From positions 1-16,243 of the forward strand of contig URYI01000034.1 of assembly GCA_900552055.1 (NCBI GenBank): DNA of 16,243 nucleotides. The letters run 5' to 3'. A model generated the notes under the pieces. The model was given only the letters and a program-made list of their open reading frames with translations. It was not told where the DNA came from and did not search any database. The stretch is from an uncultured Eubacteriales bacterium. GTDB taxonomy: Bacteria; Bacillota; Clostridia; Christensenellales; QALW01. Shown here in pieces: positions 1 to 6,947 of the stretch. Positions within the stretch are counted from its first letter, which is position 1; each line of letters starts with the position of its first letter. Made by a program: the position numbers and the translations under genes.

Positions 1-27
1 TTTTGGCGCCCTAAAATGGCGCCAAAA
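1..27. repeat. Perfect 10-bp inverted repeat (hairpin) downstream of thrS
   Basis: Arms TTTTGGCGCC (1-10) and GGCGCCAAAA (18-27) are perfect reverse complements around a 7-nt loop. It lies about 75 nt beyond the thrS stop and could end that transcript. However, the T-run is on the 5' side and the A-run on the 3' side on both strands, the reverse of a standard intrinsic terminator, and the sequence beyond position 1 is not available. The role is therefore open: terminator with an unseen U-tract, RNA 3'-end stabiliser, or dispersed palindromic repeat. Confidence 0.5.
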
Positions 28-101
28 TCACGCGCCGCCCGCCCCCATTCTTAAAAACGCATCTCTAAAGACCTAAAGCAGGCCGCACATACTCTTAATA
101 A

Positions 102-2039
102 TTATTTTTCCTTGGTCTCTATTTCATTAAGCAGCATTCTTTCAAATTCATCCGCGGTCATACTGCCCATATCTCCGTTTTTGCGTGAGCGCACAGAACA
201 AGTTTTCTCCTGGGCTTCCTTGTCTCCAATTACCAGCATATAAGGAACCTTATCAAGCTGAGCCTCTCTTATTTTAAAGCCTATCTTTTCGTTGCGGTCA
301 TCATATTCAACCCTGACGCCAAGACTCTTAAGCCTCTGTGCCAGTTCACGGCAGTAACCGTCCACACGCTCGGTAATATTCATAATTTTCACCTGCGTGG
401 GGGCCAGCCAGGTGGGCATTGCTCCCGCATACTTTTCAATAAGCAGCGCAAGAGTACGCTCATAGCAGCCTATAGAGGTTCTGTGAATAACGTACGGATA
501 CTTTTTCTGACCATCCGCATCAATATATGTCATGCCAAAGCGTTCGGCAAGCTGGAAATCTATCTGGATGGTAATAAGGGTATCCTCCTTGCCGTGCACA
601 TTTTTAATCTGGATATCCAATTTAGGCCCATAGAACGCCGCTTCACCCGCTGCTTCAGTATAATCAATTTTCAAATCATTTAGTATTTCACGCATGCGGT
701 TCTGGACATTCTCCCATTCCTCAGGCGTCCCAATGTATTTATCTCTGTCATTTTCGTCCCACTTGGAAAAGCGGTAGGACACATCCTCATACAATCCCAG
801 CGTTTGCAGCATAAAACGGGCAAGCTCCACGCATCCGGCAAATTCTCCCTCAAGCTGTTCAGGGGTACAGGCCAAATGCCCTTCTGAAATAGTAAATTGA
901 CGCACGCGTATCAGCCCGTGCATTTCTCCGCTTGCCTCATTCCTAAAAAGAGTGGAGGTTTCAGCCAGGCGCATGGGCAAATCCCGGTAACTGCGCTGCT
1001 TAGCCAGGTATGCCTGGAACTGGAACGGGCAGGTCATGGGCCTTAAAGCAAATACCTCTTCGGTGTCTGATTTTTCCGGATCTCCCATTATAAACATGCC
1101 ATCCCGGTAATGATCCCAGTGGCCGGATATCTTATAAAGGTCGCTCTTGGCCATAAAGGGGGTCTTGGTTAAAAGATATCCCCGTTTCTCCTCTTCGTCC
1201 TCCACAAAACGCTGGAGCAGCTGGATAACCCGCGCACCCTTAGGCAGCAGTATTGGCAGCCCCTGGCCTATATAATCAGATGTGGTAAAATAGCCCAGCT
1301 GGCGGCCCAAAACATTATGATCGCGCTTTTTAGCCTCCTCAAGATTTTTCAGATGCTCTTCAAGGTCCTGCTTTTTATCAAAGGCAGTAGCATATATGCG
1401 GGTGAGCATTTTATTCTTCTCATTTCCCCGCCAATATGCTCCGGCAATGCTTATCAGCTTATAATGTTTAACCGAACTGGTATTTTTCATATGCGGCCCG
1501 GCACATAAATCGGTAAATTCACCCTGCCTGTAAAAAGATATCTCTTCTCCGTCGGGCAAATCATTTATCAATTCACATTTATAAGGCTGATCCTTCATAA
1601 GCTCCAGCGCTTCGTTTTTAGATAACACAAATCTCTCCAGAGGAAGAGCCTCTTTAACAATACGGCCCATCTCTTCCTCTATTTTAGGCAGGTCATCCAT
1701 GCCTATCGGCTGGGAAAAATCAAAATCATAATAAAAGCCGTTCTGAATAGAGGGGCCTATGGCCAGCTTGCAGTCAGGATACAGCCTAAGAACCGCCTGA
1801 GCCATTATATGGCTGGCCGTATGCCTTAAAACGCTCAAATATTCCTGCTCGTTTCTTTTAGTAATAATTTCAAGGGAACAGTCATTATTAATAACCGTCC
1901 GGATGTCCTTTAACTCCCCGTCTATTTTAGCCGCAACGGCATTAGAGGCCAAGCCTTCGCTTATATCTACTGCTACCTCCTGCGCCGTTACCGGCTGAGC
2001 GTATTCTCTTACGCTGTTATCAGGCAAAATGATTTTCAT
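102..2039 (-). CDS. thrS: Threonyl-tRNA synthetase (threonine--tRNA ligase)
   Basis: Charges tRNA-Thr with threonine in the cytoplasm. The 645-residue product is full length for the family: TGS domain (about 1-61), editing domain with HTASH (H73, H77) and DLCAGPH (C179, H183), class II catalytic core with zinc ligands C337, H388 and H519, motif 2 around RNEASGEMHG (366-375), motif 3 near GCYERTLALL (524-533), and a C-terminal anticodon-binding domain containing IGFKIREAQLDKVPYMLVIG (586-605). The frame stays open 40 codons further upstream, but those codons lie inside the T-box terminator. The ATG at 2039 follows AAGGAG by 10 nt and begins with the usual TGS sequence, so it is chosen. SEGH replaces the commoner DDAH before the second zinc ligand, which suggests a ThrRS subtype rather than a defect. 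Transcribed alone from its own promoter, downstream of ytxC. Confidence 0.97.
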   Translation of the reverse strand: MKIILPDNSVREYAQPVTAQEVAVDISEGLASNAVAAKIDGELKDIRTVINNDCSLEIITKRNEQEYLSVLRHTASHIMAQAVLRLYPDCKLAIGPSIQNGFYYDFDFSQPIGMDDLPKIEEEMGRIVKEALPLERFVLSKNEALELMKDQPYKCELINDLPDGEEISFYRQGEFTDLCAGPHMKNTSSVKHYKLISIAGAYWRGNEKNKMLTRIYATAFDKKQDLEEHLKNLEEAKKRDHNVLGRQLGYFTTSDYIGQGLPILLPKGARVIQLLQRFVEDEEEKRGYLLTKTPFMAKSDLYKISGHWDHYRDGMFIMGDPEKSDTEEVFALRPMTCPFQFQAYLAKQRSYRDLPMRLAETSTLFRNEASGEMHGLIRVRQFTISEGHLACTPEQLEGEFAGCVELARFMLQTLGLYEDVSYRFSKWDENDRDKYIGTPEEWENVQNRMREILNDLKIDYTEAAGEAAFYGPKLDIQIKNVHGKEDTLITIQIDFQLAERFGMTYIDADGQKKYPYVIHRTSIGCYERTLALLIEKYAGAMPTWLAPTQVKIMNITERVDGYCRELAQRLKSLGVRVEYDDRNEKIGFKIREAQLDKVPYMLVIGDKEAQEKTCSVRSRKNGDMGSMTADEFERMLLNEIETKEK

Positions 2040-2060
2040 AACCGCAGCACTCCTTTTTAT

Positions 2061-2096
2061 AAAATAAAAAAGCTTTTGCCCTAAGGGACAAAAGCT
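2061..2096 (-). terminator. T-box intrinsic terminator upstream of thrS
   Basis: In transcript sense, AGCTTTTG-T-CCC pairs with GGG-CAAAAGCT around a TTA loop (2096-2071) and is followed by a T-rich tract (2070-2061). It sits between the T-box sequence and the thrS start, as expected for a transcriptional attenuator that forms when tRNA-Thr is charged. The alternative antiterminator would use the T-box sequence and the TTTTGTCCC strand of this hairpin. Confidence 0.93.
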
Positions 2097-2265
2097 CCGC
2101 TTTCGTGGTTCCACCCAAATTACTTCTCTCAAGCGCTTAACGCGCGCCGCACGCTTCAATCATAAGGCGGTATTCGCTGCATTTATTCATGTCCCGCTTT
2201 CAGCCAGGACGGGACTCTCTTTAATGAACTTGCAAACACAGCTACTAAACTTAATCATCTTGAAT
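2061..2265 (-). promoter_or_regulatory. T-box riboswitch (threonine) in the thrS leader
   Basis: Seen in transcript sense: AGAGAG followed by a stem GTCCCG/CGGGAC capped by CTGGCTGAAAG, which matches the distal part of T-box Stem I; then GAATACCG, in which ACC (2171-2169) is the likely threonine specifier codon followed by a purine; then the T-box sequence GGGTGGAACCACG (2116-2104); then a terminator hairpin. The family senses the charging state of its cognate tRNA: uncharged tRNA pairs with specifier and T-box bulge and stabilises an antiterminator. The ACC specifier agrees with the downstream threonyl-tRNA synthetase. The 5' boundary is approximate. Confidence 0.95.
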
Positions 2266-2277
2266 ATTTATATTTTA

Positions 2278-2305
2278 ATTATATTATTAAAAGCTTCTTT
2301 GTCAA
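2278..2305 (-). promoter_or_regulatory. Sigma-A promoter of thrS
   Basis: A perfect TTGACA (2305-2300), a 16-bp spacer and a perfect TATAAT (2283-2278) on the minus strand. Transcription should start near 2271, giving a leader of about 230 nt, the right size for a T-box. It begins 12 nt after the ytxC stop, so thrS forms a separate attenuated unit even though upstream read-through is possible. Confidence 0.9.
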
Positions 2306-2317
2306 GCAGAATTTTGC

Positions 2318-3100
2318 TCAGGACGGGTCCAAAACCTTTATTTTTTCTCCAAAAAGGTATAAAACAGCCTCTATAAACGGGTCGTCTGAGTTAATTGAGC
2401 CGCACAGGACTATTTCCTTAGGAGCCGTCTCTATTAAAGTATTCAATATTATATCGTTTTGTGTGGCTTCTTTGGGCAGCCCGTTCCCTATCCACTCTAT
2501 TGGCCGCATATCCTCATCATAAAGCTTAAGTCCGCTTTCTTCGCCTGAAAGATAAATTAAATTCCCGCTCTTTTTTTCCAGGCAAAGCGAATTAGAGTAC
2601 TCCTTAATCAAATCCAGGAAATCAAAATATTCCCGCTCCATAATAATATCCTGGGCAATAATATCCACCCGCCGCTCCAGTTCCCTTTTTAAATCCCGCA
2701 TCCTGAACCGGAAAAAGCCATCCAGATTGACTCGTCCGCCCGCTATGAGTTCAGTTAAGGCCGCTAAGCTGGGCTTTAAATCATACTGCGCTTTAATTCT
2801 GCCCGTACGAGCCAAAAAGCGCTCCAAATCTTCATTGAGCATAAGCTTCAGCCAGCGCGTGCAGTAAAGGGACAAATACCTTTTTGCTATATCCTCGCAA
2901 AGCACTCCGCATACCAGTTCGGGCATCTGGACATATGCGCCGTTTTTATCCTGCATGCTTATAAAAAGAAAGCTGCGGTCAGCCTCATGATATTCTTCAA
3001 ATTTAATGCGTTCGTCCAGATAATTCAGCGCCAAAGTATCTTTGAGCTTATCCAGCGCGCTTTCCCATGACCGGCAGACCGAAAACCAAATTTCAGACAT
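2318..3100 (-). CDS. ytxC: Putative sporulation protein YtxC
   Basis: A 260-residue soluble protein with no signal peptide or membrane segment, of unknown biochemical function. It is assigned to the YtxC family from overall character (an acidic and aromatic helical protein with RWLKLMLNEDLERF near 102-115 and YFDFLDLIKEYSNSL near 158-172), length (the Bacillus subtilis protein is about 280 residues) and position directly upstream of thrS, the arrangement known from B. subtilis (dnaI-ytxC-thrS). The family occurs in endospore formers. The start is supported by GAGGTG five bases before the ATG. It follows the THUMP methyltransferase gene by 68 nt, and an inverted repeat covers its ribosome binding site. 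No metal site or catalytic motif is visible. The assignment rests on family resemblance recalled from knowledge plus synteny. Confidence 0.8.
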   Translation of the reverse strand: MSEIWFSVCRSWESALDKLKDTLALNYLDERIKFEEYHEADRSFLFISMQDKNGAYVQMPELVCGVLCEDIAKRYLSLYCTRWLKLMLNEDLERFLARTGRIKAQYDLKPSLAALTELIAGGRVNLDGFFRFRMRDLKRELERRVDIIAQDIIMEREYFDFLDLIKEYSNSLCLEKKSGNLIYLSGEESGLKLYDEDMRPIEWIGNGLPKEATQNDIILNTLIETAPKEIVLCGSINSDDPFIEAVLYLFGEKIKVLDPS

Positions 3101-3108
3101 AAATTCAC

Positions 3109-3157
3109 CTCAATATCTCGACTTATTATGCCCTTCTTGTTTTCTTTTGATATTGAG
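3109..3157 (-). promoter_or_regulatory. Inverted repeat covering the ytxC ribosome binding site
   Basis: In transcript sense, CTCAATATC (3157-3149) and GATATTGAG (3117-3109) are perfect 9-nt reverse complements separated by 31 nt. The 3' arm ends in GAG, the first three bases of the GAGGTG ribosome binding site of ytxC, so the folded form would partly hide the site. A regulatory role is inference; the arms are AT-rich and the loop is long. Confidence 0.4.
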
Positions 3158-3168
3158 AATATTTGGAA

Positions 3169-4269
3169 TTAATAGTACATGTAATAATTACATTGTATGT
3201 TCCCATTAAAAATCCGGCGTTTTTTTACTGCGCGCCTGCCGAAAATACGTTCAAACTCTCCGTCAGGCGTAATAACGCCCAGAGAAATTTCGTTAAGCAG
3301 CGGACGTATGCTCAAGGACATATCTTTATAAACAGCCTTGGCTGAATTAATATCGGCAAGCCTTTTGCCATAAGGAGGGTTTGTAATCAGAAACCCTTTC
3401 CCCGACGACTCAAATTTACTTACCTGGCGCCTTAAAAACTTGATGCCCTCCGCTACGCCGGCCCTTGCGGCATGAAAGCGTGCCGCGGCAAGCATATCTT
3501 CTGAAATATCCGAAGCAATTATTAATCCTTTTTCTATTGGCCTTTTGTTTGCCGCGGCGCGCTCGCGCTCATCAAACCAGACCTGCCTGTTACTTCCCAT
3601 CCACCTTTCGCTCTCAAAGCTTCTGTTTAGACCGGGCGCTATATTAAAGGCTTTAAGCGCCCCTTCTATGGCTATTGTCCCCGAACCGCAGAACGGGTCG
3701 TACAGCGGGCCGCCTTTATAGCCTATTATCTCCAGAAGGGCGGCGGCGGTAGTCTCGCGCAGAGGCGCCGGCACATTTTTTATTCTATATCCCCTTTTGT
3801 GGAGGCCCGCGCCGCAGGCATCCAGCGCTATAACAGCATGATTATTCTGGATGCTGGCAAATACAGAATAAACTTCACCTGTTTCATCAAAAGTATTTTG
3901 ACGGTATTTATTTTGAAGTTTTTTAATTATACCCTTTTTAACTATGCTTTGGATATCCGGAACGCTCATAAGCTGGGAGCGGGAACAGGCCGCCGATACG
4001 TTTATACGCCCATAACGGGAAATTATCTCCTGCCATTGGGCTGAATAAGTTAAATCAAACAGAGCGTCAAAGCTTTCCGCACGGCCGCTAACTATATGAC
4101 GGTAAATTCTATCCGCGCTTCTCATACCTATGCAGGCCCGCGCCAGTAGTTTTTCCCCGCCCGAAAAAAACACTCTGTTTTCCTGAATGGACGGCGTTAT
4201 TCCCATTTGACGCAGTTCCTGCGCGGCTATTCCTTCCAGCGCGAATGCTGCCGAAGCAAAATACTCCAT
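3169..4269 (-). CDS. THUMP-domain class I SAM-dependent RNA methyltransferase (RlmL/YpsC-like)
   Basis: A predicted rRNA base methyltransferase of the COG0116 group, which includes the m2G2445-forming half of E. coli RlmL and Bacillus YpsC. The 366 residues show an N-terminal ferredoxin-like/THUMP region (about 1-150), a linker with LHKRGYR (156-162) and APLRETTAAALL (168-179), SAM-binding motif I DPFCGSGT (191-198), motif II ASDIS (252-256), catalytic motif IV NPPYG (297-301) and a C-terminal RRIFNGNIQCNYY typical of this group. Length is usual for the Firmicute proteins, which lack the second methyltransferase half of RlmL. The ATG at 4269 lies 9 nt after AGGA and begins with the conserved THUMP N-terminus, so this start is preferred even though the transporter frame upstream runs 161 nt into the gene. 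The exact target nucleotide cannot be read from the sequence. Confidence 0.93.
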   Translation of the reverse strand: MEYFASAAFALEGIAAQELRQMGITPSIQENRVFFSGGEKLLARACIGMRSADRIYRHIVSGRAESFDALFDLTYSAQWQEIISRYGRINVSAACSRSQLMSVPDIQSIVKKGIIKKLQNKYRQNTFDETGEVYSVFASIQNNHAVIALDACGAGLHKRGYRIKNVPAPLRETTAAALLEIIGYKGGPLYDPFCGSGTIAIEGALKAFNIAPGLNRSFESERWMGSNRQVWFDERERAAANKRPIEKGLIIASDISEDMLAAARFHAARAGVAEGIKFLRRQVSKFESSGKGFLITNPPYGKRLADINSAKAVYKDMSLSIRPLLNEISLGVITPDGEFERIFGRRAVKKRRIFNGNIQCNYYMYY

Positions 4270-5263
4270 TGCTTTTCATCCTATCTTTTATTATTCCGCC
4301 TGCTATGATGAATGCCGCAAGCCCGGAAATCGGATATACAAAGCGCACAATCCCGGACAGGCTTAAAAAGCTCATCCCGTAAGAAACCGCGGCGGCGGCG
4401 TATATAACCCATTTGCCCTTTTCCTTTGCAGCAGGCATAAAATTATAAAGAGAGCTTATCAAGGTTGAGAATATGGCTCCCCACAAAGTAAGAGCATATA
4501 ACCACGTCATAACGCCGCCCAGCCTTCTCACCGCGTTTAGCACAGGCAGCTCGCCTATATATCCGCAGGCGGCAATAGACGTATGGAACAGTATAATTAC
4601 AATCAGGAGACAAAGCGCTATCATTGCGCACGAAATGCCGCGCGTTTTGGAACGCGTCCCAACTCCCATTGACGCGCAGAGCCCAAGAGACATTCCCACG
4701 TTATACAGCGCGTATATTCCGCCGCTCGCTATCGCTCCGGGCAAAGACGCTTCAAAATTATCATTCCAAAGAGCGTTGGGAGTAAATATGCCTAACAGAA
4801 CAGCAAAAATTATTATTACAGGCACTATTATTTTGCAGACGCCCGCAATGCCGTCTGCTCCCTTAATAACCACGGCAACCCCCAATATAAGGGTAATCAG
4901 CGCGCCTGCCCAGCCTGAAATTGGCAAAAACTCGCCGCACAGAGCCGAAGCTCCCGCCAGCATTGCACCGGCTGAGACAACCGCGCCCATCACAATACTT
5001 GCGTACAGCACGCCCCCTGCTCTTGGAAACAAAAAAAGGCACAGGCTTTTTATATCCCCGTCCGACCTGCTGGCAGCATAAGACGCTATAAGAGAATAAA
5101 CAAGGCAAATTAATATAACCGCCAATACTATTGCCAGCAGCGCAAATTTGCCCATTGATGTAAAATAGATTACTATTTCTGCACCCGAAGCCATGCCCGC
5201 CCCTACAACCGCGCCTATAAAAGCGGCGGCACAGCTCAGCGCTTTTTTAAACTCTCCTCCCAT
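4109..5263 (-). CDS. YkvI-family membrane transporter with an aberrant C-terminal tail
   Basis: An integral membrane protein with about ten hydrophobic helices between residues 8 and 325. The first helix carries GAVVGAGMASGAEI (17-30), the GAGFASGxE-type signature of the uncharacterised YkvI group, relatives of amino-acid/sodium symporters; the substrate is unknown. Start: ATG at 5263 after a GAGGGGGAG ribosome binding site. The membrane core ends near residue 327, but the frame continues to residue 384 through a glycine- and arginine-rich tail with no family character. Its last 53 residues are the methyltransferase gene read in another frame. A TAG in the -1 frame at 4283-4281, just before the next gene's start, would give a normal product of about 327 residues. 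So the tail probably reflects a one-base loss, in nature or in the assembly. The membrane domain itself is intact. Confidence 0.85.
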   Translation of the reverse strand: MGGEFKKALSCAAAFIGAVVGAGMASGAEIVIYFTSMGKFALLAIVLAVILICLVYSLIASYAASRSDGDIKSLCLFLFPRAGGVLYASIVMGAVVSAGAMLAGASALCGEFLPISGWAGALITLILGVAVVIKGADGIAGVCKIIVPVIIIFAVLLGIFTPNALWNDNFEASLPGAIASGGIYALYNVGMSLGLCASMGVGTRSKTRGISCAMIALCLLIVIILFHTSIAACGYIGELPVLNAVRRLGGVMTWLYALTLWGAIFSTLISSLYNFMPAAKEKGKWVIYAAAAVSYGMSFLSLSGIVRFVYPISGLAAFIIAGGIIKDRMKSNGVFCFGSIRAGRNSRAGTASNGNNAVHSGKQSVFFGRGKTTGAGLHRYEKRG

Positions 5264-5331
5264 TTTCTCCCCCTCAGCTTTTTTTAAAGCATATGCGGGA
5301 GAGCCTGGACATATTGACGAAAAAAGAATGG

Positions 5332-6057
5332 CTATTCTGTAGAAACCATAGAGGGATTCGCCGGCGCCGATTTATTATCCGGAGCAACCGTATTTACAAG
5401 CTGTCCGTTAAAATAGAATCTAAAGGAGCAGCCTAAGAATTTTGCAGCCTCTTCCGCAAACAGCATACGGGACAGGTAAATCTGGAAAAAGTCAGTCAGA
5501 GAGGAAGAGTCGTCCATATGGACGTCATATTTTATTATGCGCTCCTGCTTGTCTACAAACAGATTATTCTGCTTAATCGCATAATTTACCCTGTCGTGGA
5601 TATCGTTATAATCATATTTGCCCCTGCGCACCCGTGTTCTGTGGGCGTCAATCTTATCAGCAATTATAAGAGCGGCGCTTATAGAGCTTATAGGCTTGCC
5701 TACCTGCTCTTCATGATTGCCTATCGCACCCGCTATCTGCACTATTTCATTCATAGGCATTCCCATATCGGATAAAATCGGGATGAGCAGAGCCGCGCCC
5801 GTTATGCCGTGATTGACGCGGTTTATTAAGTTCCCCACATCATGCAGCCATCCTGTTATGGCCGCCAATTCCACCGTGCGCTCCTCATAGCCCAGCTCTC
5901 TCAGTATATTGGCGGCCGTGCGGCTGACAAAGCCCACATGCCGGGGGCCGTGTTCGGTATAGCCCATAACCTCCAAGGCGCGGTTGGCGCCGTTTACGAG
6001 GTCCGAAATATCCGGATTAGCACATATATCCTTCAATGTTATTACATTTTTCTCCAT
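5332..6057 (-). CDS. HD-domain metal-dependent phosphohydrolase
   Basis: A 241-residue soluble protein with a full set of HD-superfamily ligand residues: H36 and H40 (EHGPRH), the HD pair H72-D73 in GWLHDVGN, H83, H115 in NHEEQVG, and D134/D137 in ADKIDAHR. Proteins of this superfamily hydrolyse phosphoester bonds, often in nucleotides or cyclic dinucleotides. Nothing here fixes the substrate, and there is no GYP motif or attached sensory domain. Residues 150-212 form a separate C-terminal region, and the last 20 residues are low complexity (Ala, Pro, Ser) and probably disordered. The start is supported by AGGA 6 nt before the ATG. It sits 80 nt after the helical-repeat gene and 68 nt before the transporter gene, all on one strand, probably co-transcribed. 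Confidence 0.85.
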   Translation of the reverse strand: MEKNVITLKDICANPDISDLVNGANRALEVMGYTEHGPRHVGFVSRTAANILRELGYEERTVELAAITGWLHDVGNLINRVNHGITGAALLIPILSDMGMPMNEIVQIAGAIGNHEEQVGKPISSISAALIIADKIDAHRTRVRRGKYDYNDIHDRVNYAIKQNNLFVDKQERIIKYDVHMDDSSSLTDFFQIYLSRMLFAEEAAKFLGCSFRFYFNGQLVNTVAPDNKSAPANPSMVSTE

Positions 6058-6098
6058 CAGGTGTCCTGTTTCAGCCTTTGTTTAAAGCTGACCTTTCT

Positions 6099-6116
6099 GC
6101 ATAAAACTTTTTATGC
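6099..6116. repeat. Short perfect palindrome between two genes
   Basis: GCATAAAA (6099-6106) and TTTTATGC (6109-6116) form a perfect 8-bp inverted repeat with a 2-nt centre, in the 80-nt gap between the helical-repeat gene and the HD-domain gene. No U-tract follows on either strand, so it is not a convincing terminator. It could be an operator for a dimeric regulator or an mRNA processing hairpin. Confidence 0.45.
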
Positions 6117-6137
6117 TGTGAATTAAGGCAATAAAAA

Positions 6138-6947
6138 TCAATTAAGCGGCATATCAGGAGATTTCATCATCTCATAATACGGGTCTCCCTCGAATTGCCT
6201 GTCCCGCGCAGTCTCGCCGCCCAGAGCTTCAATCGCGTTGCATATTTCCACATAGTCAATATAATTTATATCCCTGCTGTATTCCAGAGCCTTAAGGTCG
6301 TCTAAGCAGCGCTCAATGCCGCTCTCAGCCATCATGGCCGCAACAAACGCGGTATTTTCAGACGACTCCAATAATTGATGCAGTCCGTCATACAGGCGTG
6401 CATCTGCCTTTATATGCACGAGCGCATTCATAAGCAGCTCTTTAGCCCATACGCTTCGGGCATTTTCAAACGCGGAAAGTATTTTGTCAAAATACTCTCT
6501 GGGAGCTTCGGAAAGCGCCTCTGCCGCTGCCTCCGCTATCTCGTTTTCTTCCCGGCTCTGAGAAAGCATATCCATATAATCATCATAGGGCAGCCTGGAT
6601 TGCATTTCGGCAAGAAGATTAATAATGGTAATAACCGCAGGCGTTCCCAGCATACCCGAACGGTATAATTCATAAAGCCCCTTTTCCCCGGCGGCGCCTC
6701 TTTTAACAATGGCCTCGCATATCAAATCGGGAATTTCGCCGCATTCAGCATACTGAATAAACAGGCTGTTCAATTCCTCGGCGTCCATTTTATCCAGCTG
6801 CGCTCTTTCGCCGCTAGCCCATTCGTCATAAAGGGCATGCAGTTTCTCCTCTATCTGCTCAGGCTTTTTATACTTTTCCTTATTCTGTTCATACCAATTA
6901 TCAAAATATTCCTTAAACTCCGCATCGTAATCAATCAGTCTGCTCAT
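6138..6947 (-). CDS. Conserved-looking helical-repeat protein of unknown function
   Basis: I do not recognise a named family. The 269-residue product is acidic, soluble and almost wholly helical. Residues 1-60 are strongly charged and coiled-coil-like (YEQNKEKYKKPEQIEEKLHA region). Residues 60-245 fall into consecutive helix pairs of about 30-40 residues with alternating alanine/leucine faces, resembling HEAT/ARM-type repeats and suggesting a protein-binding scaffold. There is no signal peptide, membrane segment or catalytic motif. Its ATG overlaps the stop of the TPR gene in the sequence ATGA, so the two proteins are probably translated together and may act together. The repeat assignment comes from pattern only. 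Confidence 0.7.
   Translation of the reverse strand: MSRLIDYDAEFKEYFDNWYEQNKEKYKKPEQIEEKLHALYDEWASGERAQLDKMDAEELNSLFIQYAECGEIPDLICEAIVKRGAAGEKGLYELYRSGMLGTPAVITIINLLAEMQSRLPYDDYMDMLSQSREENEIAEAAAEALSEAPREYFDKILSAFENARSVWAKELLMNALVHIKADARLYDGLHQLLESSENTAFVAAMMAESGIERCLDDLKALEYSRDINYIDYVEICNAIEALGGETARDRQFEGDPYYEMMKSPDMPLN

Noticed and set aside
2040..2159. Forty-codon N-terminal extension of thrS starting at the ATG at 2159
   Set aside because: It lies inside the T-box leader and its terminator hairpin. The encoded residues are unlike ThrRS, and a good ribosome binding site precedes the ATG at 2039.
3121..3168. Possible sigma-E or sigma-K promoter in front of ytxC (CATAATAA near 3130)
   Set aside because: The -10-like match is partial and no acceptable -35 lies at the right distance, so it was not listed as a promoter.
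4473..5081. 202-codon plus-strand frame opposite the YkvI-like gene
   Set aside because: It is antisense to a clearly coding membrane-protein gene, has no recognisable domain, and arises from the codon bias of the other strand.
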